DNA of 64,000 bases from Rapana venosa (lineage: Eukaryota; Mollusca; Gastropoda; Neogastropoda; Muricidae), in the NCBI GenBank assembly GCA_028751875.1, contig CM054154.1, positions 52,741,476 through 52,805,475 on the forward strand, given 5' to 3'. The translations under genes and the position numbers were made by a program. Positions 1-11,599 of this stretch are shown in pieces. Under the pieces are notes generated by a model. It searched no databases and was not told the DNA's origin. It was given only the letters and a program-made list of their open reading frames with translations. The number at the start of each line of letters is the position of its first letter. Position 1 is the stretch's first letter.

Positions 1-179
1 CATACTTTTGCTGCATTAGAAAACAAGGGAAATCTAAAATGCGCCGTAAAATGGGTCTTCTCTTCACAAATTACTTATCAATGCATCGAGAGGCTGGTCT
101 GACTGAAATTCTTCCTTGAATACCGAACTTTTTTCCTTTTGAAGTGAATCAGCCACAATGGGCTTCCTGTATAGTTGGT

Positions 180-242
180 AATGTACTTCTCTCTCTCTCT
201 CTATATATATATATTATATATATGTGTGTGTGTGTGGTGTGT

Positions 243-282
<40 letters not shown>
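180..282. repeat. compound (TC)n(TA)n(TG)n microsatellite
   Basis: A CT tract passes into TA and then into about 75 bases of TG with single-base interruptions. The flanks (1-179 and 283-414) are AT-rich and I recognise nothing in them. Confidence 0.95.
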
Positions 283-639
283 TAATCATTATTTCTGGAT
301 ATTTAGCATAGGCCTTCTGTTCTCAGTTGAATATGCAGTACTGGGTTACCCTAAGGACATGACTATGATCGCATGACCATGGGGTGGATGAACTGCAGTC
401 ATATATAATTTCTTTTAATGCCATTTTTTGCTGAGAGCAGAAGTCAATTTGAACAACTTTAGTTGTACAACTGTAAATGCCAATTTCATTCCACTTTTAC
501 AAATGCCATTATTCAAGCTGCGCACTTATCAATTCCCATCATTAAATCACTTAAATAAAAAAGTGTTCAGGGAACGTTTGGTGGACACCTGCTTGCGAAG
601 AAGCAGTGACTAACAAGCATTTAATGTTCAAAATATATC

Positions 640-2117
640 TAAAGAATAAGACATCAGAAAACCATGAAAAAACAGAAACAGGCAAAAAATTATAGCAACA
701 TGGTCATAGCTCAGGCAAAGTGACAATATTGGTCATCATTTTGTTCCAGTGACATATCAAGTCATACAGATCTTAAAAAAGTGTGGAACAAATTTCATGA
801 AATGAGAAAAGGTGTGACTTTACCAACTTGTCCAATTAAGCTAAAAAAACAACGAATTTCCATCCAATGCAGAAAAGGTTGAGGCTTTTGCAGATATGTT
901 CTCAGAATCCATGTGTATTGAAGGTCTCTCACTTAAAAGCAGTAAGTACAGAAAATCTGAAGAGAACAAAAAAGAATATGAAGACCCACTTTCTAATAAC
1001 ACCGAATACATCAATGCCCCAATAACAATCAATGAAGTAAAAGATGTATTACATTCTCTTCATAATAAGAAAACATCTGTTGGATTAGATGCCATATCCA
1101 ATGATATGCTTAAACATTTACCAGAAAAATTCATTTTTCTATTACATAAACTTTTCCAAAAGTGTTGGACTGAGAGTGTAATGCCAGTAAACTGGAAGCA
1201 GTCTATCATTGTTCCCATTCATAAGCAAGGAAAGCCCCAAAATGACAAAACTAGTTACAGACTCATAGCACTGACTTCTAACACAGGTAAGCTAATGGAG
1301 CGAATCATTCTAAGAAGGATTGTGATTTATTGTCAGAAAAATAAGATAGTTCCAATCAATCAAGCAGGCTTTCAAAAAGACAGATCTGCAATTGATAATC
1401 TAGTTAAACTAACAACACAAGTCAAACAACAGTTTGCAAGAAGAAAATTTACTTGCAACATTTTTTTTTGATGTCAGAAAGCCTATGACCAAGTCTGGCA
1501 TGCTAAATTACTGCATAAATTGAAGACTATTGGATTATCTGGGCATGTTTATTATTATATCAAAAGCCTTTTATGTAACAGAAGTATACAAGTGAGAGTA
1601 GGGAATACATATTCACACTCTAGGTCACTCCATATGGGTTTACCACAGGGTTCTGTTAAAGCCCCTTTTCTGTTTAATATACTGTTATATGATCTACCCA
1701 AAAACATGTCTAAAGATATCATCCTAAGTACAGTATGCTGATGATATATGTATGTGGATGAATTTCACTATGAAGCGCAGTACAACAAAGAGGATGATTC
1801 ATTATACCAGAAAGATCTATCAAAAAGAGTTAGATAATTTATATAAATATATTTTTGAAAATGGTCTGACATTTTCCACAGAAAAAATGCACATTATGCT
1901 TTTTAACAATGGCAGTGATCCAGATACACTACCACAGTTTAGAATTGGAAGGAAGCTAATTCAGAACACAAACACTGTCAAATTTTTAGGCATCTTACTT
2001 ACATCAAAATTGACTTGGAATGCTCATATTGGATACATTTTAACAAAACAAGAAAATGTATTAATTTTCTTAAAATGGTTACCAGACAGTCTTGGGGTCA
2101 AGATATGGTCACTCTGA
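640..2117 (+). pseudogene. LINE-I reverse transcriptase, frameshifted
   Basis: This is the RT part of copy 1, split over three frames (896-1471, 1520-1741, 1752-2117). RT landmarks are visible in order: a WKQSIIVPIHK-like motif, YRLIALTSNTGKLMERI, QAGFQKDRS, a degenerate catalytic KAYDQVWHAKLL block after a frameshift near 1470, and MGLPQGSVKAPFLFNI. The catalytic YADD region survives only as an overlapping-frame trace near 1737-1755, where another frameshift falls. A thumb block with TVKFLGILL follows. At least three frameshifts make it non-functional. In life the enzyme would perform target-primed reverse transcription in the nucleus. Confidence 0.85.
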
Positions 2118-2432
2118 AATGCTTAGCTATGTCACTTGTACGGTCCAAGCTGTCTTATGGACAATAAGTCTTTTTTAGTGCTCCTAATTATTTACTGAAA
2201 AAACTCAAGTGTAGACTGTAAAGCATATAAACTTGCACTTGGTATACCATTCCACACCTCCACCATAGCAACTTATAACGAAATTGGGGAACTTCCCCTA
2301 ACTGAATACCAACAACTTTCATGTGCCAAATATGTTTTATGCAGCACAACAAATGAAAACTTTGTTTCTAGTGAAATAGAAGTTGAAGCAAAAACAAGTT
2401 ATCCTAAAAGGGCTACACATATTTCGTGTTTA

Positions 2433-3440
2433 ATGCCTATTGGTATTTATGTATCAGACCTTTTTCAAAAGTATGAACTTAATCATTATGAATTAGAAAT
2501 GCAGAAAGAAGCTTTGCCATGCCCTTCGTGGGAAATAAATAAAGCAAATTTTGATATAGAATGTACTGATGAAAGAAAGAATGAAAACCAAAATATCATG
2601 GTTGCAAATATCCAATCACATATTGAAAATAAGTATACTGACAACTTAAAAGTATGTACAGATGGGTCAGTTTTAGAAAATAATGAAGCTGGTTCAGCAT
2701 TTGTCATACCAGCTCTAAAAACAGAGAAATCATACTATCTTGGTAAACATCATTCAATATTTACAGCTGAACTTGTTGCAATTCTTATGGCTCTTAACTA
2801 TATTCTTGATTTTGTATTTCCCATCATACTTTGTGTAGACTCGGTACTGTATGCTATCAAATCCCCAAATTCCAAGAAAGTATCCAGAATCATTTTTGAA
2901 ATTTAATATGTCATACACCTTTTAAGTTTAAGAGGTATTCCTGTCTCCTTTTGTTGGGTACCTTCGCTCGTTGGAGTTTTTTCAAATGAGTGGGCTGACA
3001 GAGCTGCAAAAAGAGGGCAAGACATTATTTTGAATCAATAGAACTGCATGTTCCATTATCTCTACAGGAGGGATAACGTTTATTAGAACAAACATCGTGG
3101 AGTAAGTGGAGAGAATCAGATCAACTCAAGGAACGATCTTTAAAGAGTTGCCTGACTAATGGCCTTATTTCATGTTATCCTTCTCAAACACATTTAAGTA
3201 TCGCAACTTCGAGAAGAGTTAATACACTATATTTTAGAATAAAATTAAATGCATTTATAACAAAATTTTGTAAAAATGTCAGGTGCCTCTGTGGGGAACA
3301 TATTTCCAACACTCTGATCATATTTGCCTGTCCAATTGTAAAACCTTTTTTACCCACATTTTGTGAGCAGTCTGTGGAAACTGCATTTGAAAATCCAAAA
3401 TTAGCCTTTGCTATTGTTAAATGTCTATTGCACAGCCCAT
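2433..3440 (+). pseudogene. LINE-I RNase H domain and C-terminus
   Basis: The open stretch 2433-2906 contains the RNase H active-site series: D in CTDGS, E in FTAEL and D in CVDS. A frameshift follows near 2906. After it come the CWVPS segment and NEWADRAAKRGQ (2945-3020), where the last catalytic Asp of the family lies. A short Cys-rich motif (CLCGEH..C) near 3280-3330 resembles the terminal zinc-knuckle-like cluster of such ORF2 proteins. RNase H removes the RNA strand of the cDNA hybrid in I-group LINEs. One frameshift and stops leave this copy broken. Confidence 0.85.
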
Positions 3441-3646
3441 AAGAGTATTTGTTGTAGTTACTTTATATTTGTTTCATGTTAACAATTTGTCAAATTTAAA
3501 TGTTTACTCATGTTTAAGATCCCCCCCCCCCCCCCCCCCCCCCCCTTTTTAATTGCATGAAAAACCAACACACATGCTACCTAATCAGTCTTTTCTCTGT
3601 CCATTCCCCTCTCTGTTTTAACTTCCACTTCATTTTCCACATCCCT

Positions 3647-3706
3647 CATCTAATATCACTAAGAGTGAACAGACGTTAAATTGAAGACAACAACAACAAC
3701 AACAAC
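3647..3706 (+). other. LINE-I 3' terminal hairpin and (CAA)n tail
   Basis: The terminus has the plan CRTCT-AATAT-CACT...AGTG-AAC-AGACG, so both CGTCT/AGACG and CACTT/AAGTG can pair. It is followed by TTAAATTGAAGAC and (AAC)n. The same terminus recurs at 5210-5262 (-), 34117-34147 (-), 37832-37893 (-) and 57107-57150 (+). It is probably the 3' end recognised by the element's own RT. Confidence 0.8.
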
Positions 3707-3956
3707 TGTAAATGCAGGCATAGTACTGGAGGGAAAGAATTTTTCCTTAAAAGGTTTGGGGTCAGGGGATGTTGCCCCCTGGAGCTGAAGTTTTTTTCCA
3801 GTAATTCTGGGCTATAAAAAATGCATCACCTTGAACTACTTTCAGTTCTTTATACTTAGTAATGTCTGCCATGAAATAAGCTCTCCTAGAATCACTTTAT
3901 CAAACATTCCTTCAACCCAAAGGAGCTTTCTTTTAAACCCAAGTAATCACATAGCA

Positions 3957-4391
3957 TGTCTACGCATGTTAAACATGGACCATAATGGCAGACATTGAAA
4001 AAGGATACAGGCAATGGAGATAAGGTGTTTTGGCAAACTCCTTGGAATCTCATACAGAGATGACATCAGTAATGAAGTGAAGGCCAAAATTAAAAATGCC
4101 ATGTGACCATAACAAGAGCTCCTGATTTCAATGAAAAGATGTAAACTTAAGTGGTACGGGCACGTCACACTAACATCTGGACTGGCCAAGACTGTCCTAC
4201 AGGGAACAGTACAAGGAGGGAGATGAAGAGGCAGACGAGAAAACAATGAAAGACAACATCAGAGAGTGGACTGGCCTTGAGTGGAACAACTTGCTACGAA
4301 AGCAGGACAGTAGGAAGTGAAAGAAGCTGGTTGCAAAATCTTTATTGGTGCCCCGACCATCTAAGGGACTAAGGGATAGGTGAAGGTGAGG
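3957..4391 (+). mobile_element. RTE-R 3' fragment with 12-bp TSD
   Basis: The insertion is flanked by AATCACATAGCA at 3945-3956 and 4392-4403, a perfect target-site duplication. Its translation (frameshifted) matches the C-terminus of the RTE-like pol at 28002-28735: an RYRQW block, LKWYGHVT-like residues, an RGRRE-type basic run, DNIREWTGLEWNNLLRK and a VAKSLLVPRPS end. Only about the last 140 codons are present, which is the usual 5' truncation of LINE insertions. Non-functional. Confidence 0.88.
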
Positions 4392-4403
4392 AATCACATA
4401 GCA

Positions 4404-5209
4404 AAAATGAGGACATATCTAGACAAACGTACACTAACATAGAGGAAAAGAAAGAAAGAAAGAAAGAAAAAGGACAGACACAACAAGAGAAACACACACA
4501 CACACACAGTGGGGGGGGTGGTGTGGGGAAAGCATGTTAAAGAAAAGAGAAGAAATGCAAACAGCAATTTTATTTCACAGGGTAATAGATTAAATAACAA
4601 ACTTTTATTCATACAGCCCCAAAATAAAAAGTAAAGAGAGAAAAGAAAGAAAAAGTTTCAAGAAAAACAAAAGCAATGATGATACATATAAAAATACACA
4701 CACATGGATATCAACAGTTGCACAAGAGAGAGAGAGAGAGAAAAGAGAGAGAGAGAGAGGAGAGAGAGAGAAGAGAGAGAGACAGACATATAAAATAGAT
4801 AGACAACAGACAGAAAAGACAGACAGTCTAAAGAGAGAGACATGATAGTGAGACAGAGAGAGGACAAGAAGTATGGAAACGGGATATAAATGTTTGTATT
4901 TAAAACATCTTGGGGAAAGGGGATATGTTGTATCACATTGTTTCATTGTTTGGAGAGAGAGAGAGAGAGAGAGAGAGAAAAGAGAGAGAGAGAAGAGAGA
5001 AGAGAGAGAGAGAAGAAGAGAAAAGAGAGAGAGAGAGAGAGAGAGAAGGGGTGAGGTGGTGGTGTAAGTACGCTGAATAATACAAAAAAGCTGAGAGAGA
5101 GAAGAGAGGAGTGTGTGTGCGCGTTGTGTGCGGAAAACTTTTTGTAAGTGTGAGAGATAGAGAAAGAGAGAGAGAGATATGGAGAGTGACAAAGAGAGAG
5201 AAGTATGTG
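4404..5209. repeat. GA/CA microsatellite-rich intergenic stretch
   Basis: Long (GA)n blocks lie at about 4727-4790, 4953-5047 and 5090-5200, with (GAAA)n near 4450 and a short (CA)n near 4495. They create long Ser/Leu- or Arg/Glu-only open frames that are low-complexity artefacts. I see no gene between the tracts. Confidence 0.9.
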
Positions 5210-5839
5210 TGTTGTTGTTGACTTCAATTTTACGTCTGTTCACTTCTAGTGATATTAGACGAGGGGGTACAAATGGAGGGGTAGATGTCTTGTTTAAAAA
5301 ACAACAACAAAAAACCCCAACAACAACAACATGCTTTTACAAAAAAATCATATAAAGAAACTTGGCAATGCAACAGGAATTATAAAAAACATAAGAACAA
5401 GTCATTAACTTAAGCAACTATAACAAATTCCTAAGGGACGCGGTAAAGACCTTTTACAATTTCAAATGGGCCAGTTTTTTTAAATATGAATATGCGGTAA
5501 GGAATTTTCAGAAAAATGGGGCAGAAAGTTTTACAACTCCTGCAATCAAAAAGTAATAGTAAATTGTGATATTCTCACCACATAGACATTACCATTTTTG
5601 CTGAATTTGGTTATCAATGCATTTAGTTTTTATTTTATAAAATAAAGCAGTAATTCTTCTTGACATAAAAACATTACACAAGCTTTTGAATGGTTAAAGG
5701 GACTGTTAAATTATCGGTATTAATTGCATTTTCTGTTAAAAATCTCTCATTTTGCTGATTAGTTTCGGGTGATCTTTCCCATGATTTTTGTTCTAGTAAG
5801 CCTGTACCCTCTTTTAAGGTTTTAAAGGTACATGCAATC

Positions 5840-6300
5840 TATTGCATCCCGTCCTTGTTTTGCACCTTTTTTGGCCAGCTCTATCTGCCCACTCATTTGG
5901 AAAGATTCCAGTGTGTGAAGGCACCCAACAAAATTCACATTATGCCCTTTAATTTTTAAGAATGGATTGATATGCTTAATTTCTAATAAAAATTTTCGAA
6001 GTTTTCTTTATAACATGGGGATTTTAAAGCATACAATATGACTTAGAATCAACGCAAGAAGGATTTGGAATATTATACAAGGGCAAATCAAGAATATAAG
6101 TAAGACCATTATATTGCTATCAGTTCTGCTGTAAATATCGAGTGATATTTACCAACATAGTATGATTTTTCAATTTTCAACGCTGGTATAACAAAAGCAG
6201 AACCTGTTTCTTGATTAACTAGACGTGATCCGTCTGTAAATTTGTATAATGGTAAAAATACTTATGATGTGGGTTTCGGACATCAAAAACCCATTATATT
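5840..6300 (-). pseudogene. LINE-I RNase H domain
   Basis: Minus-strand frames show IYTDGSRLVNQETGSAFVI and IFTAEL near 6240-6130. Then, after decay, a GAFTHW..WADR equivalent appears near 5930-5890. The first Asp and the Glu of the active site are visible and later residues are degraded. Confidence 0.72.
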
Positions 6301-6319
6301 CAAATTGTCATTCTTTTTT

Positions 6320-8560
6320 ACATTAGACCCCTTTCTAGTGAAAGGTGCTTTATTCATTCCCATGAAGGGCAAGTAAGATTGTTTTCTGTGTGTCCATGCT
6401 GTGTTGATTAATTTCAGAGTTTTGAAACCAGATTAAAGACAATATGTACTTATGGGCATTAGAAGGAAAACATATTTCGCTCTTTTAGGAAAATCCAATT
6501 TGATTGTACTTCTATTTCTTCTGAAATAAAGTTTTCAGTTGTTTTGTTCCTAAGCACATATTTAGCACATGCTAGTTGACGGTAATATCTAAAGGCAATA
6601 TGCCGACTTCGTTATATGTTCCCAGGGCTGAAGCGTGTAAGGCACCCCAAGAGAAAGCCTGTATGCTTTGCAGTCTATACTTGTAACTTTTTAAGTAAAT
6701 ACTTAGGAGCACTGAAAAATACCTCTTGGCCATACGAAATTTTTGAACGATTAAGAGAAGTAGCTAAATATTTCAGATTTAATGTGGTCTTGGCCCCAGA
6801 AACTGTTTACTTACCATCTTCAGAAAGTTTCAGCCTTTCTTTGCTTTAGTTAAATTGTGTTCAATATGTGCATTCCAAGTTATCTTAGAAGTGAGAATAA
6901 ACACCCAAGAACTTTACGGTATCTTTATACTCAATCGTCCGGTCCCAATTCTAAATGCTGATAGCTCATCTGGATTACTGCTATTGTTAAAAAGCACAGT
7001 GTTTTTTTTTTCTGTGGATAAAGTAAATCCATTTTCGAGCATTTAGTTATTGATTGTGTTAAGTTGGTTCTGGTTATACCTTTTTAAAGTAGTTTAACCC
7101 TTTTTGGGTGTGTTTCGTTTCATAGAAACATTTCATCCACATGCATATATATCTGCATATTGCACTAAGACGACTTCCTTTGACAATTTCATAGGGAGAT
7201 CGTGCAGCAAAACTTTTAATTAAGAGAGGCGATATTACAGAACCTTGAGGTAGTCCCATATAAAAGGGGATCTAAAACTGAATATGATTTAGCTACTCTA
7301 ACCTGAAATACTTCTGTTAGTCAAAAAACCTTTATAATAATGATATATATACCCAGAAAAACCCAGATTCTTAAGTTTGGGTAGCAACTTAGCACCCCAA
7401 AACTTGATCATATGCCTTTTTTATATCAAAAAATGTTGCAAGAACGTTTTTTCTTCTTTTCCCAAAACGGGAATTTTTATATGCTTTGATAGTTTAAACC
7501 CAAGTTATCTATGGCAGATCTATCTTTTTGAAACCCGCCTTGTTTGGGGACCGGGATTATTTCCTTTTTATCACAGAAGTACATAAGCCTTTTAATAATA
7601 ATTCTCCCATCAACTTGCTGTATGTGAGGTCAAAGAAATTGGTTTCTGTAGCTAGATTTGTCTGTTGTGGGCTTTCCCTGTTTATGAATTGGAACGACAA
7701 TGGACTGTTTCCAACTTACTGGCATAACACTTTCAATCCAAAATTTTTTGAACAGTTTATGAGTAGAAAAATGAAGTTTGCTGGTAGTTTTTTAACATGT
7801 CATTAGAAACTGCTCTCTAATCCAACAGATGTTGGTTTTTTTGTTAGAGACAATAAAGCAAACTCTAACTTCATCCACTGAAATTGGAGCATTAATATTG
7901 AATGTTGTCAGAGATTGGGTCAGCCCTAATCTGTTTTACTTTCCTCTTCTGTTCTATATTTCTTTACACTTAAGTGACAAGCCTTCAAGACACATTGATT
8001 TTGAAAACATGTCTGCAAATGCCTCTGCTTTTTTTAAATTTGAGGAAATTCTTTGTTCTCCAATTCCCCTGGACAAGTTGGTAAAACTAACACCCCTTTT
8101 CATTTCATGAAATTTTCCCCAAAACCTTTTTAAGGTCTTATGATTTGAAATTTTCGGTGGTACAAAAAGAAAGTCCAAAAATTTTCTTTTAGCCTGACTG
8201 CAACATGGTTACAATGAATTTTAGTTGTTTCTGTTTTACATTATTTTCTGATCTTTTTTCTTTTAAATAAATTGTATACTTAAGCGTTTATTTTTAATGC
8301 TTCCCCACAAGCTGGTGTCCACCATATATTTCCCCCGATTTTTATTTTGTTTTTAACGTATTTAATTTTGGGGTTTGATAAAGTGGCAGCATGAAGGATG
8401 GTCTCAGTAAAAGTGGAATAGAAGTGTCAATGTTGTCAGTGTCAAAGCCGTCAGTGTTGTAAATTGCTAGAATGTCTTCAAACTTCTTCCAATCAGCTTT
8501 TTTATAGTTAAATTTGGAAATTTTGTTTCCTTAGTGTCACAGAAAGTTGTTGTTCCGCCA
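6320..8560 (-). pseudogene. LINE-I reverse transcriptase, heavily frameshifted
   Basis: The piece at 8178-7954 (KFHEMKRGV, EAFADMFSKSMCLEGLSL) matches copy 1 at 780-930 residue by residue, which fixes family and orientation. The RT core is shattered. MGLPQGSVISPL lies at 7259-7224, a YADI-type trace of the YADD box near 7155, and the FFSAPKYLL-type thumb block near 6710-6680. More than five frame changes are needed to read it through, so it is dead. Confidence 0.72.
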
Positions 8561-8599
8561 AAAGTTGTGTAATTAGGCAGGTGACGCTGCCAAGGGTTT

Positions 8600-9270
8600 T
8601 CCTTATATGTTTGACCACTCACATCTGGAGCAATTCAGGAGACAACAAAGTAGATCTAAGCTGATGCTTTGTGACTAGCAAAAGTCTGGAATTTGGTGAA
8701 CTGCCGTCATTTTGCAAGCATAGACATGAATCAACTATATTTTTTACAAATCGATTATGAGATATTTTTCTACATTCTTAATCTAGAAGGAGCATGTGCA
8801 TTAATTCTCCTGCAATGAACCCCTTTTCATTATCATTAAGGTTGTGTATCCCCTCAGTATTCAGATCATTTGGTCCCTTGGGCAGATATACAGACACAGT
8901 ATTTATTATTTATTCTTTCCAAAACTTAAATCTTTTGCACATGAATGTATATCTGGGGTCTGGTTAGGACTGGTGAGGGACACATGCAGTAATCTACCCC
9001 TTCCTGAATGTATATGGCTGCACTGATTTTTGTTACAGTATCAACTTGCTGATAGACAGGTGGATAATAATAGCCAGGCAGCTTGGGCAGCTTACTTTTA
9101 GTTACTTTGAGTGATTGTAACATCACTACTTGATAATGATTTTCAGCAAGATGCTGCATTAGATAGGGCAGATTAGTGGAAATAGATCTAGCATTCCACT
9201 GCATGATGGAAAAAGTGCTTGGTTGTTTGGAAGGCATAATTAAGTACAATGTTAAACAAAAACCCACACT
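8600..9270 (-). pseudogene. LINE-I AP-like endonuclease domain
   Basis: The frame from 9267 reads FSIMQWNARSISTNLPYLMQ, the conserved N-terminus of APE-type LINE endonucleases (QWNA/N motif). It continues to GYYYPPVY and an AAIYIQEGVDY block, then frames break after about 8926. This domain would nick genomic DNA to prime reverse transcription. The rest of the domain is only traceable in fragments. Confidence 0.7.
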
Positions 9271-9499
9271 AATAGATTAATAATAAAACAAACCCAACCC
9301 AGAAAAAGACTTTACCAAACAAAAAATAAAAAAAAATAAGGAAAAAAATAAACAATGTTAACTGACTAAAGAATTTTAAACTTAAGACAAATCAATCATT
9401 CAAGAAAGTTCTCACTGGATCAAGTAAAAACAGCTGGTACAGATGTTAACAAAACCGAATAATACCATAACTAGTGCACTGCAAGTTACTACACATAAA

Positions 9500-10742
9500 T
9501 TACCAGTCAGTGTTTCTTAACACATTAAAATAATTAGGTCTAGGCTGTCTCCACCATGGGTACTGGCAGTCCTGGAAAGTGAATGGCCACTGGCTAGATC
9601 TGTAACCTGGCTGGTTTAAGGTAGTGGTCGTAGGTAGTTTTGTGGGAGGGTACCTGGCGTGGATTGTTGTTGATCCAGCGTCTAGGCTTCTCTTCTGCTT
9701 TTCCCAGAGCAATGCGTGCACTTTTCCGCCGATGTTTCTGGCCGAACACGTGACCCCCGGGGTTTAGGGTGCAGCTGGGGCTCTGAAATTACTTAATGAG
9801 TGTTCAGGTTTTCATGTGAGACGAGAGACATTTTTCTGTTCAAACAATTCAGAACATGTTAAGCATTGAATAAAATCTCTTTTCTCTGCAGATCAGCATT
9901 CTTGGTAGGAGCAATTTTGCTAATTACAATTTGGTGTCGGGGAAAAGAGGTAATTTATTTTTCACATTGTGAACCATGTTTTTACGGCTTCCTGTGGGCC
10001 TGTGTCTTTCAAAACAATAATTCCACAATGGATTAAATGACCACATTGTGGTTTCTGGACATCAGATTTGCTTTCACAGACTGGGGATTCTCCCCAATTT
10101 TCAGTGTTTTCACTTTGACAGCGTCAAAGCCATAGGAGTTATCTAGGCGCTTGCTGTTAATCCCGTGTAGAATGGAGTCGTGAACAATCACTACGGTAGG
10201 GAGACTAGAATTCTTTTCCATCAAAGTAGAATTTGACTTGACATCGTCATTTTTTTCATCACTGTGGTCTTCTTTTGACGTATGTTATCAGGCTTTTTAG
10301 TTTTCCTTTCTGATTTTTGTGCATCTACTGACCTCTTTGAGGTTGTTCCAGTGCCGGGTGAAGAGGGCAGAGGGCTGGGTGAAGAGGGCAGTCCTTTTTC
10401 TGCTTGAGCGTAGGTGGTGGCTGGCAGGGGGGAGGAGCGTGGTGCCGAAGAACAGTGGTCTGAGTTCCTCTGGTCACCATGCTGGAGGTTCTCGTCACCA
10501 GTGTTTCGGTGTCCGTAGCGCTGCTGGTGACCAGGAGGCGTCCCTGGTCCGCCACGGTCCTCTCCAGAGCCGTGATCTTTTCGCTCAAAGACAAGATCAT
10601 CTGCCTCAGTTCAGGAAGGGTCGAATGGCCTGGTAGATCGGGATCGTTAGGCCTAGCAGCGTTGCCATTGGTAGAGGAGTTCGGCAGAACATCTGCTTTT
10701 CCATTTGTGATTTTTGCAGTAGCATCTCCTAGGTTTTCTTGA
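9500..10742 (-). pseudogene. LINE-I ORF1 remnant (coiled coil plus possible SGNH-like domain)
   Basis: In minus-strand frames the N-terminal part (10742-10325) contains a short heptad-like stretch (MILSLSEKITALERTVADQ), then a Pro/His-rich low-complexity linker. After a frameshift, 10224-10033 reads VVIVHDSILHGINSKRL. This resembles the block I region (G/H-D-S) of SGNH/GDSL-type domains found in ORF1 of some LINEs. A basic, aromatic-rich tail follows (9721-9500). ORF1 proteins act as RNA-binding chaperones in the retrotransposon particle. The esterase-like assignment rests on one short motif and is tentative. Confidence 0.55.
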
Positions 10743-10745
10743 TGT

Positions 10746-10799
10746 ATGTGTGTGTGCGTACTTGTGTGTGTGTGTGTGTGACATAGAGAGAGAGAAAAA

Positions 10800-10850
<51 letters not shown>

Positions 10851-10853
10851 TGT

Positions 10854-10890
<37 letters not shown>

Positions 10891-10915
10891 AGGGTGTGTG
10901 TGTTTGAAGAAGAAA

Positions 10916-10945
<30 letters not shown>
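10746..10945. repeat. (GA)n/(GT)n microsatellite cluster
   Basis: A short (GT)n is followed by three (GA)n blocks separated by GTGT interruptions. The mirror-frame ORFs over this stretch are low complexity and not genes. Confidence 0.95.
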
Positions 10946-10948
<3 letters not shown>

Positions 10949-11599
10949 ATGGCAATGGTTTATGGTGGTAAGCTTTCAAGCCCACTCACAAGGGGACAGT
11001 GGGGAGAGGACTGGGCATAAACACATATTCAACTAAGATGAGGCAAAAACAATTCACAACAGCCCAGATAATCATCATGACATGGGATTCCGTGTCATGG
11101 TTCAACAGCTGCAACAAAACACAGCTATTATTGTCTGTAAACTATGATTCATTACTGAGTCTGTGATTCTTTAGCAGAAGGAGATCATTGAACAAAACTG
11201 ATTGCTGTTAAAGCTTTACCAGCCATACAACACTGCTTCTTGTGATTCATTGAGACATGCCATTTGTTTGAAAATTTATGTCATGTACAAAATCAACTGT
11301 GACACAAAATGTTGTTATAGAAACCACTCAGCACAATTTTGTGTTTAAAACAACATGGCAAAACAGGGAAGAGCAGAAGGCACTTGCCATAAAACATGCC
11401 ATTGCATATGTGTAAATGTTGTAAGGGTGACTCTCTCTCTCTCTCTCTCTCTGTATGAGAGAGAGAGAGAGAGAGTGGAAATGCCAATGGCTTATTCACA
11501 AGGCCTTGGCCATATCTGAAGGGGAAAACACAAAGCACACATTATCATACAAGTAATACTCAAATAAACAATCAATTCACACAACATATTTGCAAACAA
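10946..11599. other. no gene recognised
   Basis: Unique-looking AT-rich sequence with one (TC)n-GTAT-(GA)n inverted microsatellite at about 11430-11475 that could fold back on itself. I see no coding signal. Confidence 0.6.

Larger units (their letters stand above)
415..3706 (+). mobile_element. LINE-I copy 1 (I-group non-LTR retrotransposon, 5'-truncated, decayed)
   Basis: Translated pieces in several frames line up with the minus-strand copy at 5.2-10.7 kb. In order they are the linker before RT (about 440-840), reverse transcriptase (about 900-2120), an RNase H domain (2640-3020) and a C-terminal Cys/His cluster (about 3270-3335). The endonuclease and ORF1 are missing, so the copy is truncated near 415. 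The 3' UTR holds a C homopolymer (about 3522-3545). The copy ends in a short imperfect hairpin and a (CAA)n tail at 3647-3706. RT plus RNase H in one ORF is the hallmark of I-group LINEs (I, Nimb, Ingi and relatives). The exact clade is not settled here. Confidence 0.85.
5210..10745 (-). mobile_element. LINE-I copy 2, nearly full length
   Basis: Read on the minus strand, the order is an ORF1 remnant (10742-9500), apurinic-type endonuclease (9267-about 8600), pre-RT linker, RT (about 8560-6320), RNase H (about 6250-5870) and a 3' UTR ending in the family hairpin (5262-5233) and a (CAA)n tail at 5210. At about 5.5 kb it is the most complete I-group copy here. The 5' end abuts a (GA)n tract at 10746, so the true start may be lost. 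Stops and frameshifts are scattered throughout. I see no obvious TSD because both ends sit in microsatellites. Confidence 0.82.

Noticed and set aside
3647..3706. stand-alone MITE with hairpin
   Set aside because: At 3.65, 5.23 and 34.13 kb the hairpin is joined to LINE-I 3' sequence and carries a one-sided (CAA)n tail, so it is a LINE terminus.
4605..5243. 212-codon Ser/Leu-rich open frame
   Set aside because: It is produced by (GA)n/(CT)n microsatellites; all frames over the tract are open and low complexity.
10653..10985. Ser/Leu-rich ORF over the GA tract
   Set aside because: Microsatellite translation; only its last few codons belong to LINE-I ORF1 in another frame.
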